DNA of 64,000 nucleotides from Glebionis coronaria (GCA_025667525.1 CM046877.1:293318364-293382363); one strand, 5' to 3'. Positions 43,859-56,300 are shown, counted from the stretch's first letter. Translations and numbers: made by a program. The notes: generated by a model from the letters alone, not told the origin.

Positions 43859-44375
43859 TGTTGGAAATAAATTATAGCCAGTCTACTTGAGCGCTGACAA
43901 GAGTAAAACAAGCGTTGACAGGAGTAAAACAAACGCTGACAGATCAAGCGTTGACAAGAAGAAGTCAAGCGTTGATACATTGAAGGCAAGCACTGATGGA
44001 AGGATATACTCTACACTTTTATTGTATTCTAGATTACTTCTAGTAAAGATAGGAACAACAATGTATTTTCTATATTTATCTTTACCTAGAATAGTTGATA
44101 CGTATATTATTGTACAAGGCTTCTTAAGTCTATAAAAGAAGACCTTTAGGTAAATGTTCAATATAAGTTTTCATACGTAAACTACTTTCATTGTAAGCAA
44201 GTTTGATATCATTAATCAAAGTGAAAGTTTGTTTACATCTTGTGTGTTCTTGTTTAAGTGTTAATTCCGCATAACACTTAGATTGTCATATACATATACA
44301 AAGGTTTCTCTAAGTGTATTACTTGATCTAATCTCGTATACATAAAGCTAAATCAATCTAAGTTTGGGATCAACA
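43859..44375 (+). repeat. Element C 3' LTR
   Basis: The 517-bp LTR starts TGTTGGAAAT and ends GGGATCAACA. A TATAAAAG box lies at 44131-44138. Its U3 part begins with motif cluster 7. The matching 5' LTR is outside the window, so the right boundary is inferred from the TG...CA ends and the switch to D-family LTR sequence. Confidence 0.85.
43890..43999 (+). repeat. 21-bp-spaced motif cluster 7 of C (six units, in the LTR)
   Basis: Units start at 43892, 43913, 43934, 43949, 43970 and 43991 (spacings 21, 21, 15, 21, 21). The unit here is close to AAGCGTTGACAAGAGTAAA. The cluster lies about 140-240 bp upstream of the LTR TATA box. Confidence 0.9.
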
Positions 44376-44711
44376 TATAACATAAGATTCTAGAGAGAGA
44401 AAGGGAAGAAAAGTAGAGAGAGAAACAAGAGAGATAGTGGAAGGTTTTTTACTATTAGAGAGAGAAAATAAATGAACCAACACCCTCTTCCACACATGGA
44501 AGAGGGTTTTTATACCCTTGGCATATAGGCTGTGGGTTTAGTATCCTTGGGCCGGGCTTGGCTTTGCTTGGGCTTACGCCCCTAACTTATACAATATTAG
44601 CTTAAAGTCCAAGCCCGGTTAACCCGACTAATCCTATTACAATACAAGAACACTAACGACTAAGATGACCAATTACATTCTTGTTCGACTATATAAAATA
44701 TAGGGCTAACA
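44376..44711 (-). repeat. D': partial LTR of the D family
   Basis: From ATAACATAAGATTCTAGAGAGAG to AAATATAGGGCTAACA this follows the D LTR at roughly three-quarters identity by eye, missing only its first 20-odd bases. C appears to have inserted into those first bases, which would then lie left of the C 5' LTR. It carries a palindrome at 44481-44506 with a four-base loop. Whether D' was a solo LTR or part of an element cannot be told here. Confidence 0.8.
44481..44506. repeat. Inverted repeat in D' equivalent to the D palindrome
   Basis: ACCCTCTTCCA and its exact complement flank a CACA loop. Relative to D, one stem position has changed on both arms so that pairing is kept. A minus-strand TATAAAAA box adjoins it. 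Confidence 0.85.
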
Positions 44712-45894
44712 TTTAAGTCATTTAAAAACTTTTGCAACTTGAATCAGCACTTGAGGTGGTGTAGAACTGAAAAACGACTATTTTGTCGTTTTGTGAAGAG
44801 AGCCTTGGCTTATTTCAGGCTTATTTCTTGTGTTTTTTCAAAATTTCTTTTCACGGATCTCTTTGGTAACTCAAAAGAAGCTTGTGTGTCAAATTAGAGC
44901 TTATGGCATTAGCTTATGGCTTAATGGGCTCAGAAGCCCATTAAGAATAAGTTGTTGACTTGATAAGCTGTGAAAAGCACATTTTCAGCTTTTGGGCCTT
45001 TAGAGTTTTGTTCTTAAAATCAAATTTTAAGTCAGATAGGAAGTTTTGGGCTTATTTGGTTGACCTTTTCTTATTGGGCCTAATTTCAGCGCATTAAGGA
45101 TCTGTTTTGTCATTTAGCCCATTTTAAGGCCCAATAGGGGTATTTTGGTAATTTCAAGTTCATTTCTGTTTTAATTAGGTTAAAATAAACTAGTTTTCAA
45201 CTTTTTAGAATTTTTTTATAAATTTTAGATTTTTATTAATATTTTATTATTATTTTATTATTAAAAATTAAAATTTAGATTTTTGCAAGTTTTTCATTTT
45301 TCCTAGTTCAAATACATTAAGTTAGGAATTTTAAAATTTTTAGATTAATTTTATTGTCATTAGATTAATTTTTAGAATTATTTAAACTTTTAATAGTTTT
45401 TATTTGTTTTTAAATAGTTTTTTTTAATTTTAAAGTTTTAAAAAATAGTTTTAAATTTAGTTAAGACATTTTAGAGGTTTACATGTTATAAAATCTCATG
45501 TTGGGCTTTTTGTTAATTAAATTGATTTTTTGGGCTTTAATTAGCATTAAAAAATTAATATTTAATTAAATAAAAGCTTTAAGTGATTTTTGATTTTTTA
45601 TAAACTCTAATAACATTTTTTAGGTTTTATTGCAGTTTTCTAGGAATTTTAGGGTAATTTTTAAATTTAGTCACTTTTTTACGGTTTTACGTGTACGACT
45701 TCGTCTTAGTTTAATTCATAATCGTAACCGTCATTCTCTTCTAATCTCTTTTCTCTTTTTCTTTTCTCATCAATATAATCACAAAGACCTAATCATCTCT
45801 TTACACAACACACAAGCCTCCTTGAGAATGATCCCCACATTGGGTCATTTCCCTAATTACGCTCTTTTCCTAAAGGGTAGTAAAATCACTACAT
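44712..45894 (+). repeat. Element E 5' LTR, 3' part
   Basis: It aligns with the last third of the B and F LTRs through AAAACGACTATTTTGTCGTT, the TGTGTGTCAAATTAGAGCTT phrase, the T-rich zone and CGACTTCGTC near the end. The exact 3' end is uncertain by a few bases because the primer site that should follow is absent. Confidence 0.82.
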
Positions 45895-46309
45895 TAATAT
45901 ACGTAGATACGAACACTCAATATATTTCCATAAGTATTGCCGAGGCAATACACCGTGCATGGGGGCGTTCTGGTCCTAAGTTCGTGTATCGATCTAAGTA
46001 AATTAAAGGCAAAAATAGATAAATACTTTCAATAGGAATGAATTCGAAGAATACGAACTACTAAAGTGAATAAATAGGCGACGTGCTATAAAATGCCGTC
46101 TAAGGGTTAATAGGTACTTAAGTGCTTCGCGCCACCTAACCCCCCGTTCGCTAGTGAGTATTCTAAGAAGGAAAGCTTGATTGGGGGTTTTGCCACCCAA
46201 GTATTACTTACATATACTATATTTTTTGTGGATATTACTTATTGAATCTCGGAAAGGATAATCCCTTCTTTTCCAAAGTCGAACAAGAGCTCCTCTCTCA
46301 CTCCTTGAT
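45895..46309 (+). other. Element E leader without a recognisable primer site
   Basis: The GGCGCCGCTGCCGGGG phrase of B and F is missing, and the leader is about 300 bp shorter. Conserved leader pieces (AAAGGCAAAAATAGATAAATAC, TAAGTGCTTCGCGCC, GGGTTTTGCC) are present, so the loss is a local deletion or replacement. Confidence 0.7.
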
Positions 46310-48662
46310 TTGAGTTGCATGTTCACCCGATGGAGTGCACAAATACCTTTTGGTGTACAACCCCTTCCTCCCAAAAGGAAGAAAAAGAGAAAGAGTAAGA
46401 ACAACACCGTCCATAAAGCCGATCTCGAGCATCGTGCTTTGAACAACACACAAGAAGCCATGGCCGCCGTTGATAATATACCATTGATGGAGCACCTCCA
46501 ATCAAATATGGAGGGATATGCCGATGCCATTGTTATACCCGAGACACCCGCAAACACCTTTGAGCTTAAGACACCTATGATTACTTTTGTTTCTTCTACA
46601 CCCTTTTTCGGGAGACCCAATGATGATCCACATGATCATATCAAGAAGTTTCTATCCATTTGTGATACAATTAAGTACAATGGATTCCCTCATGATGCCA
46701 TTAAGTTGATCTTAATTCAATTCTCACTAGAAGGAAGTGTTAGGTATTGGCTAGATAGACTACCACCTAAGAGCATTACCACTTGGGATGACTTTACCAA
46801 GATGTTCTTGAATAGGTTCTTTCCTCCATCTAAGACCACAGCTTTGAGAAACATAATTATTGGATTTCAACAAAAACATAATCAAATCTTTAGTGATGCT
46901 TAGGAAGAGTTCAAGGAGTTATTGAGAAAATGCCCCAATCATGGATTCAATGAAGTTCACCAAATCAACACCTTTTACAATGGATTAAGAGCACATTATC
47001 AAGATTCCCTCAACTCCTCCGCGGGTGGGAACATTCTTGCCAAATCCATACAAGAGGCATGGAACATTATTGAGACTAAATCCATGGTGCAATCAAATAA
47101 CCAAATTGATGAGAGGGTCCATGTGGTGCAAGAGAGTGCTACTCCACAAATTGACAAGGTTTTATATCAAAAGTTTGATACTATGAATGATATGCTCTTG
47201 AAAATTTGTGAAATCAACTTGAGCAATTCTTCCAGCAATAATGTCAATGCTATTACTACATCATGTGAAACTTGTGGATGTCCTCATTCTTACCTACAAT
47301 GTGACAAGGTTCAAAATTACCATGGTGAATGTTATGCTTATCAAGATGAACATAGAGAGCACTTCAAACCTAACATCAACCCCAACAATCTTTCTTACAA
47401 ATCAAATAACTACCTTTCTCCACCGGCTTTCCACCCCAACCACCCACCCAAAATCAAACCAATCCTCCTAAATTGCTTCAAAGAAATCAAGGGCCTAGGC
47501 CAAGCTACCAAGGAAACAACTATAGAGCACCCAATAACTTTCAACATCAAGGAAATAACTTTCATGCAAACAATCAAGTCTTTCACCCACTCCCCCCATG
47601 TTTTCAAAATAAAGGACATAATCAAGGTTACAATCAAGGATATGGGCAAAATAATACCTTTGAGCTACTTCAAAAGATGAACAAAGAAACCGAAAGAAGA
47701 ATTCGTGAAAGTGAAAAGAGAATACAAGATCAAATAAGAGCCATGAATGAGGAGACTAACAAGAGGATTATGATGATTCTTAATCAAAGTCCACAAGGTG
47801 CTCTACCTTCAAACACATAACAAATCCAAGGGCTAACGTTAATGCAATCACAAAAAGGATTAGAAAGATAACTAATGATCCTTCACCTCCTACACCTCCT
47901 TTGGTTAAGCCTACTATGGTTCCACCTTGTGATAAGCCTTCAACATCAAACTCACCACCTTCAAGCCCTACAACTTCAACACCTACACCTTCTCATCCTA
48001 CAGCTACTACTCCTTTACCTTCCACACCTACCAATGAAGAAACCAACAAAGAGAACCCTTCAACAACAACTACTCAACCTACACCAAAACCAATCCTTCC
48101 ATACCCATCAAGATTGAGAAAGGAGAAACCTAAAAACAAGGATGATATTCAAGTCTCTATCTTTTTGAGAATGTTCAAGCAACTAAACATAAACATATCC
48201 TTTGCGGAAGCTCTTGCCTATATGCCAAAGTTTGCTAAAATGTTCAAAGATCTCCTCTCAAACAAGGAAATGTTGGTGGATTTTTCTAACACATCACTTA
48301 ATGAGAATTGCTCCACCGTGTTGCTTAAGAATATAGCTCCAAAACTTGGAGATCCACGGTGATTTTTGATACCTTGTAATTTTCCCGGGGTGGAAAATTG
48401 CATGGCACTAGCGGAGCTTGGGTCAAGCATCAATCTCATGCCTTTATCGGTTTGGAAAAAACTCTCGCTTCCCGAGCTCACTCCTACTAAGATGACCCTT
48501 GAATTAGCAAACTGTATCATAGCTTATCCGGTCGGCATAGCGAAGGATGTGTTTGTAGGGGTTGATAAATTCACGTTTCCCGCAGATTTTATAGTGGTTG
48601 ATTATGATATGGATCCAAGAGTTCCTCTTATTGTTGGTAGACCATTCTTGAGGACGGGTCGT
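46310..48662 (+). pseudogene. Element E Gag-protease (broken), interrupted by F
   Basis: The Gag region starts around MAAVDNIPLMEHL, with WLDRLPPKSITTWDD and FFPPSKTTALRN. A TAG at 46901-46903 replaces a conserved Trp. A CX2CX3HX4C knuckle (CETCGCPHSYLQC) follows. The frame shifts once around 47400-47470 and again near 47812, and a TGA lies at 48360-48362. The protease reads [13 protein letters not shown], so the expected catalytic Asp is Glu. It ends at [10 protein letters not shown], where the first bases of F create a stop. The product would have been the particle protein and maturation protease; this copy is dead. Confidence 0.9.
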
Positions 48663-49719
48663 TGATGAGATGGCATTTATACATGATCTCATCGTTCTTT
48701 TCGGGCTTAAATGCATAAAAATGTCATAATATACCATATATATGCTTGTGTTTGTTTACTTGTGTATTTTAGGTATGGATATCGTGAAAAAGACAAAAGA
48801 TCACAAGTTACAAGGAAAAACGGGCACGAGAAACGAAGCCGTACAAAGAACCGGGCCCTAATCATGGAAATCTCAACAAATACCCTTGAAGACTTGAAGA
48901 CAAACAAGATTGATCCTCATTTATTGAAGAATTGACACTTAAAACCCTTGTATATTAATAATTACAAGTTTGGTCCCTTAAGTTTGTCAAAATTACACAT
49001 AAGGTCCCTCAACTTTAAAGAAATGGCAAGATTAGTCCCTCAACAAATCAAAATTGCCAATAATGGTCTCTCATGAAGCCAAAGATACAATAAAGACCTT
49101 TGAAGATCAAGAATGTCCAAGATCAGCCCTTGAAATATCTCAAAATGGCAAAAATAACCCTTGAAATCCTTTTTCCAAAGTTTTGTGCCAAAAGTGACAA
49201 ATGGTGAAACTTATTTACAAAGGGGAATACGTTTTAGGGCTGAAATGCTTTGTTTACCAAAAATCTCAAAACACAAGGGCTAAAGCTATGCACTTGAAAC
49301 ATTTAAATCAAAAATGCGCCAAACACATAACTTTCCCCCAAAATCGGATCAAATGACTTACTGTTCATCTTTTACCCCACCCAGAATTACCACCACTTAA
49401 ACTTAGGGTAAAATACAATTACCTTTGCACAAGAGTGATTCACATGTGCAGAAACTCATCCAAACCATAAAACCCTTATTCCCACTCACCATGGACCCCA
49501 CCCCCAATTCCCGTTTAGCCAATCACATGACAACTTAGCCTCCAAGTTATCTGACGTGTCCAAATCAACAGCCATGATTCATTGCTTCATTCCAAAGCTA
49601 AAATGAACAGCCTTGATTAACTTGGACAGCTCAAATTCAGAAAACGTCTAGAAGACTCAAGGGCATAATAGGGAATTCAGTTCTAGGGTTTGTGAATAGT
49701 GTTTAGCCAGGCATTTACC

Positions 49720-49727
49720 TATAAAAG
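49720..49727 (+). promoter_or_regulatory. TATA box of F 5' LTR
   Basis: TATAAAAG lies in the same context (GGCATTTACC upstream, CCTCAACATGTGAGAG downstream) as in B. The 3' LTR copy is at 62205-62212. Confidence 0.7.
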
Positions 49728-51449
49728 GAGACCTCAACATGTGAGAGTCCCTTTGTTCCAGTTTTAGGCTATTAATCTTTGTAATTCCTTTTTAAGTTAA
49801 ATAAAATTTGAATTTCTGAAATTTGAAATCTCTTTTTGATTTAGTTAAAAGTTTGGTGTTTGAGTAGCCTAATTCTGAGTTCCATTTGATTGTTAAGGCC
49901 TACCTTAATCTTGTGGTTAAGGCACGTCTTGTTTCATTAGGTTTTTAAGGTTTGAAAACCTTGAAATCCTAGGTTCTGTTTTGGTTTATTTTTTGTACTA
50001 ACCCTTGACCATTTGCTATAAGCTCTTACAAGCTTGTTGACACCAAGCTTGTGAAGGGATTAGAGCCCTTGGTTGAGTTGTTTGCTGCTTGTGTTGAAGA
50101 TATCAAGTCCTTGAGGTTCTACTTTGAACCATCAACCAAGGCAATTTGCATCTCCTTATTTGAAGTACCTTGGTCTTGTTCTAGTTGTTGAACAAGGTCC
50201 AAGGAGCATTGCTGGCCTTCCTAGGATGTTGTGGAAGGCAGGTATAAGCTCTTGTTAAGATTTCCCCTAAAAATTTCATGTTTATGACTGTTTTGGATTT
50301 TGTGCTTTGATTTTGAGTATTTGTGTTTGTGCTGGTGATTTATGTGTTTGATTATGTTAGTTGCTGCCTAGTAAGTGTTTTTGATCATTAAAATCAGTAG
50401 GTTATTAGAAGAAATCTCAAGTTTCTTTGATAAGTGACTGATTAAGGAGTGTTTGGGATTACTGCATAAGTTTGGATTGTGGCTTGTTAAGTGCTTGTGT
50501 GTTGTTAGCAAGTGTTGGTATCTGTTATTTAGGTGCATATGTTCATCTGTTTGCAGGTTTTGTGGTCTTAAACACATAGATTCATAGATTGGCTATAAAA
50601 TCTTCATAACTTGGTAAAATTGGCTAGGATTTTGAGGACACCTAGATCTAGGCTTAGGCTAGGGCTAACAAGTGCTAAATCATAGTTAATCACACCAGGG
50701 AAGAAGGATTTGAGGCTTGAAATTTGATCAAGTGTCAAGTATATCAGCAAACTTGTTTCTGCATATGTTCATTGTTCATCAGTAACTTTTTATGCTTTGA
50801 TCTTGTTATTTACTTTGATTCAGTGTTAGATTCTTGTTGCTTTGTGTTTGTTGTTAGTTTACATAGCTTGTGTATGCATCCTGTTAAGTTTGGTTGGCTT
50901 ACTTTGCTTAAATCTGCTTATTAAGTACTTAACTGCTTAATTGCATATCTGGAGCATATCTGGTAACTGTTTGGCTTATTGTGGCTTATTGTTTGAACCA
51001 TTTTGTGATTTTATTGTTGCTATTGACTCCTTGTGATTCACTGATCACAAGGGTGCCTTTGTTTCCAATTGTATCAAACCAGAACTCTCATAAAAGCTTG
51101 GTCAATTAGTCAAAGCAGTGGGAACTCCTTTCCCCTACTAGTTTCCACTGATAGTGTTAATTTGTGGTCAGCTTATCAATAAGCTATAATAGCTTATTTC
51201 AACCAGCAACAATTTTGTTTTTGTAATAGGTGCTCATATTTTGACCCATTTGTTCATACTGGAGCATTTGGGTGGTTGACTTTTAGGTTTGACTAGAAAA
51301 CCAACTCCTTTGACTTTTACATAAGTTCATTTGTGCTTATTTGGGCTTATTGGTTGTGCTTATTGGATTTTTGTTGATTGATATTGCTTATTGAGTCCAT
51401 TTGAAAGCTTTTGCAAATTGAATCAAGTCTTGAGGTGCATTATTTCTCA

Positions 51450-51471
51450 AAAACGACTATTTTGTCGTTTT
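51450..51471 (+). repeat. Conserved hairpin in Athila LTRs (F 5' LTR copy)
   Basis: AAAACGAC and GTCGTTTT flank a TATTTT loop. The same perfect hairpin is at 44771-44792 in E and 63933-63954 in the F 3' LTR. A shortened stem (CGAC/GTCG) with the same loop is at 6165-6178 and 16271-16284 in B. Confidence 0.85.
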
Positions 51472-52619
51472 GTGGATTTTTGCTTTTCTATTTTCTGGCT
51501 TATTGAGTGTGCTTTTTGGAAATTTCTTTTGACAGATCTCTTAAGCATCCTAAAAGAGGGTTGTGTGTCAAATTAGACCTTATGGCATTAGCTTATGGCT
51601 TAATGGGCTGAAAAGCCCAATAAGAATAAGCTTTGTGTTCAATAAGCTGTGATAAGCTCACATTCAGCTTTTGGGCCTTTAGAGTTTTGTTCTTAGAATT
51701 GAATTTTAAGTCAGATAGAGCTTTTCCAAGTCAATTGGGCCAAGTTTGACTTTTTGGGCCCAAAAGCCCATTTGTGTTGACTGAATTTGGATTTGGCCCA
51801 TTTGAGGGCCCAATAGGGGTATTCTGGTAATTTCACTTTGATTTTCTGATTATTTAGGTTAAAATAAACTAGTTTGCAAGTTTTTAGAATTTTTTATAAT
51901 TTTTGGATTTTTAATATTATTTTATTATTATTTTAATATTATTTTTTAAAATTTCACATTTTCCAACTTTTTACATTTTTCTAAGGTTAATTACATTAAA
52001 ATAGGAATTTAGCAACTTTTAGAATAATATCATCACTTTTAGATTAATTTTTATAATTATTTTAAGTTTTAATAGTTTTTAAATCATTTTAAATAGTTTT
52101 TATTAGTTTTAAAATTTCTAAAAATATTTTTTAATCTTTTTAGGTCATTTTAGAGTTTTACCAATTGAAAAATCTTTATTTGGGCTTTTTGATAATTTAT
52201 TTGATTTTTAGGGCTTTAATTAGCATTTAAAAATTGAATATTTAATTATTTAAAAGGTTTGAAAAAGTTTTGATCATTGGTAAACTCTTAGTTTATTATT
52301 TTTGATTTTTGGTGAATTTTTGGAAATTTTTAGAATTTATTTTTATTTTTGTGGTTTTTAAGGTTCTACGTTTTAACTTTCTAGTAGTGATTTTTTGTTA
52401 ATTTTTATTTTTACGTCTTCGTCAATTTCTTTTCTCATCCCCTTCTAAACCAATCATTAATCACAAACATTTAACAAATTTCTCACACACATATACCTCC
52501 TTGGGAAACGAACTTTCATACCATTAAGGGTCATTAGTGTTGATTTTCCTAAATCATCACTCGATACTTACCGCTTTTACGCCTTTTTCCTAAGAGGTAT
52601 AATTTACCACAATCATTTT

Positions 52620-52637
52620 TGGCGCCGCTGCCGGGGA
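52620..52637 (+). other. Element F primer binding site (Asp-tRNA type)
   Basis: The site is identical to that of B, TGGCGCCGCTGCCGGGGA, four bases after the LTR end. Confidence 0.85.
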
Positions 52638-53353
52638 GGTGTGTCGTGATTAGTTTGCATTGTTGTTTATAATATTAACCAAATAGTATTTGTATTAGTA
52701 GAACTCTACTAATACGTATTATCGGTTTTCTTGGTTTTTCTTGTACAAATATTATTACTATATTGTATTAAGTATCACAATAAATTCACAATATCTCCAA
52801 AAGTGTGAAAACACAACCTTAATTGGGATTTCATCACTCAATTATTGTATTCGAATCTCAAACAAAAAGAAAAAGGCAAAAATAGATAAATACTTTCGTG
52901 AAGCTCGATTTTAAAAGATACGAACTATAAGGTGGGTATAAGGCGGGTATTATAAAATATACCCTAAGGAAAAAGGCTCTTATGTGCATCGTGCCGCCTC
53001 GTTTCCCCGCTTGCTTGTGAGTATTTTGAGATTGAAGGCTAATCGAGGGTTTTGCCGCCCAAAGTATTATTACGTATAATATATTTGCTTGGTTTCTTTG
53101 TGATTAAACCCTCTTGAACAATTTGGTTTTCACCAAAGTTCTAAAGTCATTCGAAGGCGTTCACTCCACGTGATCGTTTTCATTCCTTTGGGGCTACTTT
53201 AATCAAGAGTTTGATTCGAGGAGAGATTTTGTAGATTGTTGTCTACGAAGATACACCAAAATCCAAAAAAATTAAATATCATCAAAAACACAAAAAAATT
53301 GAAAATTCACAAAACACCCAAAAAGAATCTTCTTTGCTCACCTCCCATTCTTC
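52638..53353 (+). other. Element F leader
   Basis: This 0.7-kb untranslated leader is nearly the same as that of B. I see no ORF. Confidence 0.75.
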
Positions 53354-56300
53354 GTGAAGTTTATGATCACTCGTAATCAAGCAAAACGAGCTCGTAAACG
53401 ACTTCAAAAGCAAGCCAATCAAGAGACGTTGATTGTTGAAGAACCTCCAATTGTTGAACCTATTGTAGAACAAGAAGTCGTCATGGCTAATCGTACTATG
53501 ATGGAGTTGCTACAAGCACCCACCGAGGGTTTTGGAGAGGCTATTGTGATTCCCGCCATCCTTGCGGAGAATTTCGAAATTAAGACGGGTTTAATGTCGA
53601 TGTTGCAAGCAAATAAGTTTAGAGGTCACGAGAAAGACAACCCGCATTACCATATTAGGAATTTTAACCGTCTCACCGCCACTAGCAAGTTTAAGGATGT
53701 TCCACATGACGCCATTAAGATGATGTTGTTTCCATACTCGTTGGATGGACCCGCAAAAATTTGGCTTGAGAAAGAACCGCCAAATTCGATTTTGACATGG
53801 GCCGATCTCGTTTCTAAGTTTGTGAACAAGTTTTTTCCACCATCTAAAACAACACACTTGAAAAATGAGATTTCACGATTTGTGCAAAGAAATAATGAAA
53901 GTTTTTCAATGGCATGGGAACGCTTTAAAGAGATGTTACATGAATGTCCACACCATGATTTTACGGAATTGCATCAAGTGGATACTTTTTATAATGGGAT
54001 TAATGATCATGAACGAGATTATTTGAATGCCGCCGCGGGTGGTAATTTTTTGTGCAAGACGACAAATGAGGCTTTACAAATCATTGAAAATAGATCTAAG
54101 GTTTATAACCCTCGTAACACACCGAGTGTTGCCAATATGGGTTCGTCATCTTTGTCACAATCGTCTCGTATCATTAACGCCTTACATGATGAAGCTAATG
54201 AGGAAAATCGGTTTTTTGATAGATTTGCTAATCTAATGTCCCATTGGAAGGTTCAAGAAGCTTCCAATTCCGCTTCGGTTAAAGCGGTTGCTAAGAGTTG
54301 TTTATCTTGTGGGGGAGCTCATGATCTTTCCGAGTGCATTACCGCGGATGGTAACACTTCAAGTGCTTATGTAGCAACGGGAACTTACAACCAAAACGGT
54401 CAAGGTTCCCGCCAAAATCAAGCTCCACCCAATCAAAATGTTAACAATTATCGAAACAACCAAGGTAATTACCAAGGCAACACACGCAATTACAACAAAG
54501 GGAATTATCAAAATGGGAATGGACAAATTTCTAATCAAAACCAAAACCGTGATTTTCAAAACACTACACAAGGTTTTCAAAATGCTCACACTAAAAATTT
54601 GCAAGGAGAATTTTTGGATTATGCAAAAGCAAATGATGCTAAATTTGATAACATGCAATGTGAGATGATTAGCTTAAGGTCCGAGCTTAAAAACGAGCTA
54701 AAAATGAACTTGCTAATGAACTTAAAACTCATGCAAACAAAATGGAAGGAAATGTCCAACGTCTTCAACAAAATCAACAAAAGATGGAATTAGGACAACA
54801 TGAGATTAAGCAAGAGTTATTAAAAGTGGATGCTAGGCAATCAAAATTTGAGGACCGAATGGCTAAGATGTTTGAAGCAATCATGTGTAAACCCTCTTCC
54901 TCGGGTGGTCTTCCTAGTGATACCATTGCAAACCCAAAGGGAGAAATGAAGGTTATTACTACACGAAGTGGTAAAACTTTCAAAGAACCAATCTCTCGTC
55001 CAAGTACTTCTAAGGAGAAGGAAATCGAGAAAGAACCCGAGGTGATGGTCGAAAAGGAGCATATTACAATCCCACGAAGTACCGCTCATACCACACCTAC
55101 GGTTGAACCAATACCAATTGTGGAACCCGAGTTTCCAAGGCCGTTGCCTAATGACCAACCCACACCACCTTTACCCTACCCTTCGAGACGAAACAAAGAG
55201 AAAATGCAAGAACGTAACAAACAACAAATCGAGCTTTTTATAAAAATGTTTCAACAAGTGCATTTTGATGTGAGTTTAGCCGACGCGTTGTTATATATGC
55301 CTCGTTTCGCTTCCACTTTTAAAAGTATGATGAGCGATAAGGAAAAGCTTTCAAAGCTTGCTAATTGTTCTTCGGTTTATCTTAACCGCATACCGGAAAA
55401 AGTTGGTGATCCCGGAAAGTTTCTCATTCCTTGTGACATACAAGATATGAAAGAATGCCTCGCCTTGGCCGATCTTGGTGCGAGCATTAATTTGATGCCA
55501 TTTTCCATTTGGAAATCGCTTTCGCTTCCGGCTCTAATTCCTTCGAACATGTCCATCGAGATGGCCGATCATTCTACGATTATGGCATGTGGAGTAGCCG
55601 AAGATGTTTTCGTGAAAGTGGGGAAGTTCTACTATCCCGTTGATTTTATAGTAGTTGACATCCCCGCGGATCCTCAAGTTCCTCTAATTTTAGGTCGATC
55701 ATTTTTAGACACTTCGAGATCGCTTATCGATGTTCATGCAAGAACTATCACTTTGAGATTCAACGAAGAGGAACTTGTTATAAACGCTACTCAAAACTCG
55801 AAACCTTCTCATGTTTATGCAATCGCTACCATCAATCACATTGATATCGTTGATGTGGTTTGCGATGAGTTTTCACAAGAAGTGTTAGGTTTTTCCGATA
55901 GCTCGTCAAGTGGCAATCCCACTATTTTGGATCCTGCTAATTCCACACCAAATCTCACTCCATTACAAGGAGGCGATTTCACTTCAAATGAAAGCGACAA
56001 TGAAGATGAGGTGTTGATTAGTGATGATACTTCTATTCCACCATTTCTTTCGCCGATGGAAGTTATGAGTGTTGAACCAAAATCTTCAATCGAGGAACCA
56101 CCTATCCTTGAATTGAAAGATCTTCCTTCTCACCTTGAATATGCATTCTTGGAAGGTGATGACAAGTTGCCGGTTATTATTGCAAAAGGTCTTGCTAATA
56201 ATGAAAAAACCGAGCTCTTGAAAGTTCTTAAGGCTCATAAAGGGGCAATTGCGTGGAAAATATCCGACATTAAGGGTATTGACCCAAAATTTTGTAAGGA

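Larger units (their letters stand above)
35463..44375 (+). mobile_element. Element C: Sirevirus (Ty1/copia) with an env-position ORF, 5' part outside the window
   Basis: The visible part starts in the end of gag, where A inserted, and holds an intact pol frame, a 1.25-kb spacer, an extra ORF of about 1050 codons, a polypurine tract and a 517-bp 3' LTR (TGTTGGAA...CAACA). Pol before a large extra ORF is the Sirevirus layout. The 5' LTR, primer site and most of gag must lie left of A beyond position 1. Seven clusters of a 21-bp-spaced motif run through it. Confidence 0.9.
44712..48662 (+). mobile_element. Element E: older Athila-type element, both ends outside what is visible
   Basis: E is represented by the last 1.18 kb of its 5' LTR, a leader and most of a gag-protease pseudogene. 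It is cut on the left by D' and on the right by F. It shares layout and gag motifs with B and F but is clearly more diverged. The rest of E should resume beyond F, outside the window. Confidence 0.87.
48663..52615 (+). repeat. Element F 5' LTR
   Basis: It starts TGATGAGATGGC and ends TTACCACAATCA, and its partner begins at 61148. The TATA box is at 49720-49727. Compared with the B LTR it shares the first about 1.1 kb, a middle block (50440-50850) and the last about 1.2 kb, but two intervening segments are unrelated or strongly diverged. A perfect hairpin lies at 51450-51471. Confidence 0.95.

Noticed and set aside
43890..43999. Possible CRISPR-like array because of regular spacing
   Set aside because: Eukaryotic transposon context, repeat core of only 8 bp and spacers of about 13 bp; nothing fits a CRISPR array.
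44376..44711. D' as part of the Sirevirus LTR
   Set aside because: The sequence follows the D LTR to its CTAACA end, while a TG...CA Sirevirus LTR with its own TATA box ends just before it.
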